This document shows, in pieces, positions 58,145 to 64,000 of a stretch of 64,000 bases of DNA. The DNA lies in assembly GCA_007922225.1 (NCBI GenBank), contig ML680098.1:1922001-1986000 (forward strand), given 5' to 3'. The notes beneath the pieces are model-generated. The model was not told the origin of the DNA. It saw only the letters and a program-made list of their open reading frames with translations, and made no database searches. The first letter of the stretch is position 1, and each line of letters opens with the position of its first letter. This DNA comes from Emydura subglobosa (Eukaryota > Chordata > Testudines > Chelidae). The translations under genes were made by a program, and so were the position numbers.

Positions 58145-58847
58145 TGATTCCCCATACTGGTTATCAAGAAGCTAGAACAAAAAATACACAGCCTATTTTA
58201 CTGCATTTCAGTGTATGGTTCCCAATCAGCCACGAGGTCCAGTAAAGAGACCAGTTATTAAAACTCTATGCTCTTTATCAAAAAGTTCTCCTGACTCCAA
58301 AGGGTCAGCCACAGTACCAGATCAATATAAATTTGGATCTTACCCATATTACCACGCTGCCAGTCAATCCTTTAGTAACTAAAACTAAAGGTTTATTATA
58401 AAAAGAAAGGAACAATAAGAGAAATGTTAAAGGATTAAAGCAATCAGCTACATACAAATGATTTGAAAGTCCATATATATCAGGTTTCTAGAAGAATTGT
58501 GGAGTTTGCAGGCTTGTCTAGTCCCTCTGGTGTACACCCACCTCAGTCCTTTGTTTGGTTTCAGTTGCAGATGAGTTGATCCGGAGGTAGAAAGCAGGAA
58601 TGAAGGCTGAAGATTGAAGACAATATGGATGTGGTGCAGCTGCCTTTTATAGTGGATTGCCATGTGGCTTGTTCCAAATACAAGCCCTTAGCACATGACA
58701 TGGAAAAACTTCAGAGAGATCCCTTAAAGGGCCATTAAGCAGGCTTGATGCTGCTGCCATCCTGTCTGGGGTGTCACTCAGAAACACAGTCCAAGTTGAA
58801 ATACAGATATATTAAACATATCCATAACTTCCAGTACAAATATGACA
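58145..58847 (-). mobile_element. LTR-like element, minus strand
   Basis: On the minus strand it starts TGTCATATTTGTACTGG (plus end about 58847) and ends near TATGGGGAATCA (plus start TGATTCCCCA). TATAAAA lies at 58645-58651 (ACTATAAAAGGCAGC) and AATAAA at 58392-58397 (TATAATAAACC), about 250 bases apart in the right order. The stretch after the polyA site, TACTAAAGGATTGACTGGCA, resembles the corresponding part of the 28411-29557 LTR. The right end lies against an (AC)n tract, which obscures a target duplication. The frame at 58448-58663 inside it is not a gene. Confidence 0.7.
58645..58651 (-). promoter_or_regulatory. TATA box of the minus-strand LTR
   Basis: TATAAAA in the context CACTATAAAAGGCAGC on the minus strand, the strongest core-promoter match among the LTRs in the window. 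Function is untested. Confidence 0.55.
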
Positions 58848-58863
58848 CACACACACACACACA
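58846..58863. repeat. (AC)n microsatellite
   Basis: About nine AC units directly at the LTR edge. Confidence 0.9.
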
Positions 58864-59414
58864 CTATTGTCATACTTAGCAATTATAACCTTCCTAAGGG
58901 TACCTGACACGGCACACCCCATATAAATTATTGTAATTTTGCAATACCGATGTTAAATAAGATTATAAATGCTTCTCCTAATCCAGACAGCATCATACCA
59001 CCCCATTTGCTGTGCATGGAGCTCAGTGCAGGAACAGAGTTTAGCTACGTGGTGTGGAAATGTTTGCAGGTTTGGAGCCTTTGATTTTAAGAAGTCTCTT
59101 GCATCATCCTAATTAAAAGATATGTATTTTACATTTCCTAGAATAACTTGTCATTCAGTGTGAATACATTCTGGTTTTAATCAATCTCATTTTCTAATCT
59201 GGCATTCAATAGATCTTTGTTTTTACTTGTTTATTTCTCTCTTTCTTGTTTCGCAAGAGCTCTGTCCTGTCTCCTAGGAAGAAACAATAATTGTGTCCTG
59301 ACTAATATGTGGAGTACAGCCCCACTGACTTCAATTCTGGGCCCTGGGGCAGAACAATGGCCCCCCTACAAAGGGATGGCTGAGGTCTGAGTGGGCTTCT
59401 GCTGGAAGTTTTTA
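58864..59414. other. Anonymous sequence
   Basis: Old-repeat words CCCCACTGACTTCAATTCTG and GGGCCCTGGGG occur at about 59320-59345. No gene is seen. Confidence 0.4.
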
Positions 59415-59593
59415 CTTACTTATTATGTCCCATGCAGGTTCCCAGGTGGCTGAGGAGGTAGTGTCTGCTACTCAGCTTCCCAGATCCCTTGGACTCCCTC
59501 AGGAGATTACTGATGAACCTGGGAAGCTGAGTAGCCATTACCGCCTACGCAGCTCCCCCCGCCCCCCGGGAACCTGCATGGAGCATAAGTAAG
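59415..59593. repeat. Long hairpin, arms about 70 bp, loop 35 bp
   Basis: The left arm is 59415-59483 and the right arm 59519-59593. Two blocks are perfectly complementary: CTACTCAGCTTCCCAG (59468-59483) with CTGGGAAGCTGAGTAG (59519-59534), and CCATGCAGGTTCCC with GGGAACCTGCATGG. The outer ends CTTACTTATTATG and GCATAAGTAAG also pair. The mid-arm is imperfect, with a C-rich run on the right. This fits a foldback MITE. Confidence 0.88.
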
Positions 59594-59614
59594 CAAGCTT
59601 GGCTCGAGGGCAGT

Positions 59615-59624
59615 GGGGGGGGGG
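59615..59624 (+). repeat. G10 run in a G-rich tract
   Basis: Ten consecutive Gs, followed by AGGGAGAGTGG. The tract could form a G-quadruplex, which would need testing. Confidence 0.9.
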
Positions 59625-60329
59625 AGGGAGAGTGGAGAGCACAGGCAGCGGGGACCTCGGGGTGTGTGTGGAGGAGAGAATGATACGCATCTATCCTCCC
59701 ATCCGTCCCAGCCCTTTTAAATCTCAGGCCCCCTTCCCCGTCAGAGGGCCTGGGTGGAGTATTTCCTTCTCTCCCAGAAACTCTTCTAGAACCAGACATC
59801 TGGGCTTTATAATGATACGTTTTATGGCCACATCCTCAGCCCTGCTAAATCCCCTTTGTGCAGCTCTGGCCTTGCTTTAATGGCCAGTCGAATGTATTTA
59901 AGGCCTCACTCCTTAAACTAAACCCAGAGATAACATAGCAAGGTGAAAGAGAGAGCAAGAGATAGGGTAAGGCTCTTTCCTAACAAGATGCTTCCAGCCT
60001 TACACCTGAACGTGGCTTTAAAAAAAAAAAAGTCCTGTGATTTAGGCCCCAGATCTGGTATCTTGATCCCCAAGGCCTTTGCAGATTCACTGAGACTCAG
60101 ACTCTGAGACAGGAAGAAGGCCTCCTTGCATGGGTTGCTAGTCTGGAACAGTTCTGTCAAACTGCCTTCTCAGAAACAGAAACCCTATCATTAGAGAGGC
60201 AAAGGCTAAACCAACCGAGATTCACACAACGCTCACCAGAATATATATCAAGGTTTACTCGCTGCGAAGGGCTGAAAGGTGTTCGGAATGTTCCTATTTG
60301 ACTGAAACATAACCAGCATGTGCAGCTGC
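59625..60329. other. GC-rich to neutral anonymous sequence
   Basis: Open frames on both strands at 59545-59880 follow the GC-rich composition and show no domain. An A11 run is at about 60021-60031. Confidence 0.4.
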
Positions 60330-60545
60330 TAGTCTGAATCTGTGTAGGTGCTTAGGGCTCCCATTGTAGTATCTGAGCGCCCCTCAATCTTTAATGTATT
60401 TATCCTCACAACACCCCTCTGAGGTAAAGGAGAATTGTCCCTATTTTGCAGATGGGGTTCAGAAGAGGAGAGAGGAACAGATCCCCAAAGGCTTTTTAGG
60501 CAGCTATCTGCCTCCTCTTTAGTCACCCAATTCTACCATTTTGGT
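60330..60545 (-). mobile_element. SINE (MIR/CORE-like), reversed
   Basis: GCTCCCATTGTAGTATCTGA, CTTTAATGTATTTATCCTCA, CAACACCCCTCTGAGGTAAA, CCCTATTTTGCAGATGGGG and GGCAGCTATCTGCCTCC follow the reversed sauropsid SINE tail and core. Confidence 0.8.
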
Positions 60546-60949
60546 GCCACTGATTTTTTCCAAACCACACCTCAGCTGTCGTCTAACCCCCCAGTAGCTT
60601 ATGTTCCCACCAGTCAGCATTTGCAAAGCCGCCTAAGCCCTAATGCTGGGTCCACATCTAATGAGCAGCTTGGAGCCCCTGAAGCAGGGTTTATTCAATC
60701 TAGAGGGGGGGATGGTCTTTCTCACCGGCAGGGCCCCATCCCGTAGTGGTGTTCTGAGCACACCTCAGTCCCTGCAGCTGAAGGGCTGGCTGCTAGCCAC
60801 CGATGAGTAGCGGTGCAGAATGACAGCCCCACAAAAGACAGCCAAGGGCACAGGGAAAGGTAGGATGAGCACGAGAGGTATCAAACACGAGCCGGAGAGA
60901 GAGAGAAAGAAACACAGCCTTGCTTCCTATGACATGGGCTACCTCTGCA
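60546..60949. other. Anonymous sequence
   Basis: A GA-rich tract lies at 60890-60910. No gene is seen. Confidence 0.4.
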
Positions 60950-61235
60950 CCTAACCTGGCATAGATGCCTCACTCCAGGACGGGGTTTGTGGCTGAGGAT
61001 CCCCAGCACAGGGAAATACCTATCTTTGGCCCATCAGCCAGGCAACCCCCGTCAGCTACTTCTCCCTGGCATTTCACTCCTGGATAGGCAGCTCCCTGCT
61101 CAGCTTACTGGCTTTTGAAGATCCCTTTGTTAGGGGCTTAACTCTCCTCATGCCTTATACAGGGAGCCGGGGCGCCTCACTCGGGGCTGAGAAGGCCACT
61201 GGGTGGCTGCCGGCCTAGAGGTTAGGCACTGCAAT
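60950..61235. repeat. GC-rich interspersed repeat of unknown class
   Basis: CACCTAACCTGGCATAGATG, TCCTGGATAGGCAGCTCCCT, GCTCAGCTTACTGGCTTTTG, TTGTTAGGGGCTTAACTCTC and GGGAGCCGGGGCGCCTCACT make up a word set I associate with a common turtle repeat. Class is not determined. Confidence 0.45.
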
Positions 61236-61379
61236 GGCGAGGGGAGCAATGCTTAAGGACCTTTGAGGAGCTGGGCCAGAGAGACCAAGGGAACGCCTCC
61301 GCTACAACCAGGCCCCCACATGGGGGGAAAAAGGGAGCAATTTACTGGGGCCAGAGGCCCTGGGGGGCCCAGCCCAGGC

Positions 61380-61735
61380 TGCAACCCCTATGGGTATGTG
61401 TGTGGAGGGGGCCCATGTTACAAGTTAGTACTGGGCCCGAAAAAATTATGCTTGGGCCCTGGCTCCAACCTGCCCACGACAGCGCATCTCAGAGCCTGGG
61501 TCAGCTCACTTGGGCTCATGGGGCTCGTGCTACAGGGCTAGCAAATAGCAGTGTAGATGATCCTGCATGGGCTGGAGGTCGGACTCTGAGACATCCCCCT
61601 GGCTGCGCTTCAGACCCCAAAATCCAGCCTGAGCGGAAACGTCTACACTACTCTTTTTAGCTGTGGTCTGTTGCCCCGAGCTCTGAGACTCACTACCGTG
61701 GATTTTTTTCTTTGCAGACTATGATGCACCTTAAG
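61380..61735. mobile_element. MITE-type block(s), GC-rich
   Basis: CTGGGTCAGCTCACTTGGGC, CAGTGTAGATGATCCTGCAT, GAGCGGAAACGTCTACACTA, CTCTGAGACTCACTACCGTG and TTTTTTTCTTTGCAGAC resemble a hAT-like non-autonomous element with a GTCTACACT end in the middle, so two adjacent or nested copies are likely. Exact ends are not resolved. Confidence 0.5.
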
Positions 61736-62105
61736 GGTGTGTCTACGCTGCACACTGACTCAGGTTTGAGCCCAAGCCCCCACACACAGAGGAGGCTGAC
61801 TCAGATCAGCATGCGTTCAGGATCAAGGTCCTAGCACTCTACTGGGGGTGGGCAGGTCAGAACCCAAGTCCCACTGCAGCTCAGCGCCAAGCCCTGTCAT
61901 TTTGCAGCGTGGGCCCAGCTCAAGCCGCAGACCTGAGTCAGAAAGCCTGTGTTGTGCAGTATGGATGCATGAGCACAGCTGTGAGACCCAGGTCAAGCAA
62001 TTGTAAACCCAGATTTACAATGCAGTGCGAATGCCCAACCGTGGGCTTGCAAACATTAAGACTACAAGCCAGGGGCCCACAGATCTGGGTTTACAATGGA
62101 TTATA
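61732..62105. mobile_element. MITE-type block, GC-rich
   Basis: It opens with TAAGGGTGTGTCTACGCTGC and has TGACTCAGGTTTGAGCCCAA, AAGTCCCACTGCAGCTCAGC, AGCATGAGCACAGCTG-like words and AATGCAGTGCGAATGCCCAA. The right end is uncertain. It belongs to the same group of 'TCTACRCTGCA' elements. Confidence 0.5.
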
Positions 62106-63974
62106 GACAGTGACTCACCCAATGCCACACAGCAAGTCCCGGCCAGTCCCCAACCACTAGGCTGATTGTTTCTCTCTCCCCAACACTGGTCAACATCACC
62201 AGACAAAGAGAGGAAAGATAGACGGCCACAACGAGAACCACAAACTCTCACGTACATGGATTCTCCTCAAGAATCTCACCAATTCTTAAAGAATATCCTC
62301 CGTGGCAGACCGCAGTGATGAAGCATCTCTGCTGAGTAAAAAGGGATGATACAAAACCAGCACTTTCGCCCACGTACTGCTTGTTTCTCCAAATAAACAG
62401 CTTCAAACAAAGCTCTAGGACAACTGAACAAACTAGAGACGGATTCATAAAGGAAGCCCAGTTTCTATCCTCCCAACTGAAATAATGTAAACGGAAAACG
62501 GATAGTGAGATTTTTTAAAGAGCATGTCAACAGGCCCCAGCAGTCTTCGTCAAAGTCTAGTCAAGTCAATGGGGAGGCTTTCTATTGACTTCAATGATCT
62601 TTGGATCAGGCCCTTGCCGAGGGAACCTCCCCCTTGCCAGAAGCAGAGAGAGGGGAAAAAAAGAAAAATAACTGAAGCAAAGAGCCTCAAAACTAAAAAA
62701 CCCTCAAAATACCAAAAATAGACCCAGTGTCATAAAAGTCACCAGTGGAAGGGGCTGGATGAGGGGGTTTGACTGTTTCAGACCGGGAGCCCAGCTACTT
62801 TTACATTTTAAAATAAAACAGATATTGAGCCGGTGTAACCCCACTGAGGTCATTCGAGTCCCAGCAGGGTTGAATGGGACCATTATTTAGAATATCAGAC
62901 TAACTTCAGGTGCTGCTGTAACCTACTGAGCAGTATGCTGAGTATTCCCCCTTTGTGCCCAGTCCACAGAGGTTGTAAATCTGTTGCAGCCGGCTGCAGG
63001 AATTGGTCCTTCAGCATAAGCTGCAGCGTCGTGTTCTTTTAGCTCAGGGGGTCCTTAGCTTTAACCCTTTGCCAAGGTGACACTTGTCGCACTTCCACCT
63101 CTGGTGACATCACAGATGTGCTTTACAAGGTACAGCCAGCAGTGGGTGTTTCAGGGCGCAGGGATATGAGGGATGATCTTCAGAACACAGAATCAATAGT
63201 AGGCGCTGTAACCTCTGGAAATGCAACATATGGTTCTGGAGGCCAGATGACGAACAACAAGCCTCCCCCCCCAGCATTCTACATCGCATGTTCTCATGCT
63301 GGATTCTGAAAGAGCAGCAATGGTAGTTCCTGCATATTTCATAAAGGGCGAGTTACCATCTGCAAGCAGTGAAGGGCAGAGGCAGTGGAGTGGAATCACA
63401 GCACAGTTGCACATGCAAGATAATCTGGTATCAACATATTAAAGACTAAAATAAACTATCCCCAACCTTAAGGACTGCAGATAATATGCAGCAATAAAGG
63501 TTTTCCTCTGTGCTGAAGAACGTATTTTTTTTATGCTGCTAAAGCTAGGTCGCAGATGGTCTTCACTAGAATAGATTTTGCCTTTGCTAATCCTCTATTA
63601 ATCTGCGGGTAGAGCTAGGTTTGCATTATCACCAGCGGTTTTCTTACTGAGAAGAGCTATTACTTACTGGTGGCACAGTCCCTTTGCATATTATCTTCCT
63701 GTGCTTTAGTGCTGAATTCCATCTTGCTTGGGGTGGAAAACACGCACAACCCCTGAGTTCAATTACCACTGCAGCACTCTGCCAGGAGAGGGAGATGGAA
63801 GTCTGATATTCAGTAGCCTTTGATGTTTTCTATTAACAAATTTCGACGGTGTTTTCTGTTGTCCAGTATAAATACAGGGCTTCCTCTCTGGCTAGATTCT
63901 CTGGAGCCAATGATTTTGCAGATAAGATTGAACCAGGAGGGGAGAAACATATCGTAAAAGGATTTTAGTTTGGT
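62106..63974. other. Anonymous sequence
   Basis: The start (62110-62150, TGACTCACCCAATGCCACAC) looks like a reversed MIR scrap. At 62540-62625 is an old-repeat set (CAAGTCAATGGGGAGGCTTT, CTATTGACTTCAATGATCTT, GGATCAGGCCCTTG). Around 63035 TTTAGCTCAGGGGG recalls a tRNA D-arm word but no cloverleaf follows. No gene is recognised. Confidence 0.4.
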
Positions 63975-64000
63975 CTAGGATCCCAAAGCACTTTGCACAT
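63975..64000 (-). mobile_element. Edge of a SINE running off the window
   Basis: GATCCCAAAGCACTTTGCAC matches the start of the reversed SINE tail seen at 9870. Only the first 25 bases are inside the window. Confidence 0.5.

Noticed and set aside
63030..63060. tRNA-like word TTTAGCTCAGGGGG
   Set aside because: No B box or cloverleaf in the following 80 bases.

Overview
This window looks like non-coding nuclear DNA of a sauropsid, most likely a turtle. It carries several CR1 LINE fragments, including one CR1 3' end that closes on the direct-repeat tail CTTATGTTCTTA. It also has tRNA-derived SINEs of the MIR/CORE type, a decayed Penelope-like retroelement with a GIY-YIG endonuclease remnant, many LTR-like blocks with TG...CA ends, and many short non-autonomous DNA elements sharing a 'TACGTCTACACT'-type terminus. 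I recognise these families from general knowledge of turtle and other sauropsid repeats. No database search was possible, so family names are assignments by eye.

I see no convincing host protein-coding gene, exon, tRNA, rRNA or CRISPR. The open frames are short (the longest is about 143 codons), and many lie inside repeats. The coding remnants I can recognise belong to transposable elements: CR1 ORF2 pieces at 4935-5900 and 18665-19506, and the Penelope-like remnant at 21680-22750. All are broken by stops or frameshifts.

Layout. 0-7 kb: an (AC)n tract, an LTR-like block (+), a MITE with nested hairpins, a second MITE, a Penelope tail (-), and a CR1 fragment that stops exactly where a minus-strand LTR-like block begins. 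7-18 kb: mostly anonymous sequence with SINEs, a long minus-strand LTR-like block near 12.4-13.3 kb and old palindromic repeats. 18-23 kb: a CR1 3' end and the Penelope-like element. 24-31 kb: SINEs, a MITE and a cluster of three LTR-like blocks, two of which are head to head with 86 bp between them. 32-41 kb: SINEs, MITEs and a 430-bp inverted repeat. 42.8 kb: a perfect 3 x 23-bp CpG-bearing minisatellite. 44-50 kb: TG repeats, MIR and AT-rich repeats. 53.8-55.4 kb: a degenerate array of about 31 bp period that appears to be split by inserted MITEs. 56-62 kb: MITEs, CR1, an LTR-like block, a near-perfect hairpin and a GC-rich repeat belt. 62-64 kb: nothing recognised except a SINE edge at the very end.

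The elements do not form a pathway. What can be read is an insertion history (LTR against CR1, MITEs within a minisatellite, divergent LTRs). The best leads are structural: the split 31-bp array, the head-to-head LTR pair, the 39.7-40.1 kb inverted repeat, and a set of old palindromic repeats built around AAGCACTTAAGCAT and CATTGACTTCAATGG-like cores.
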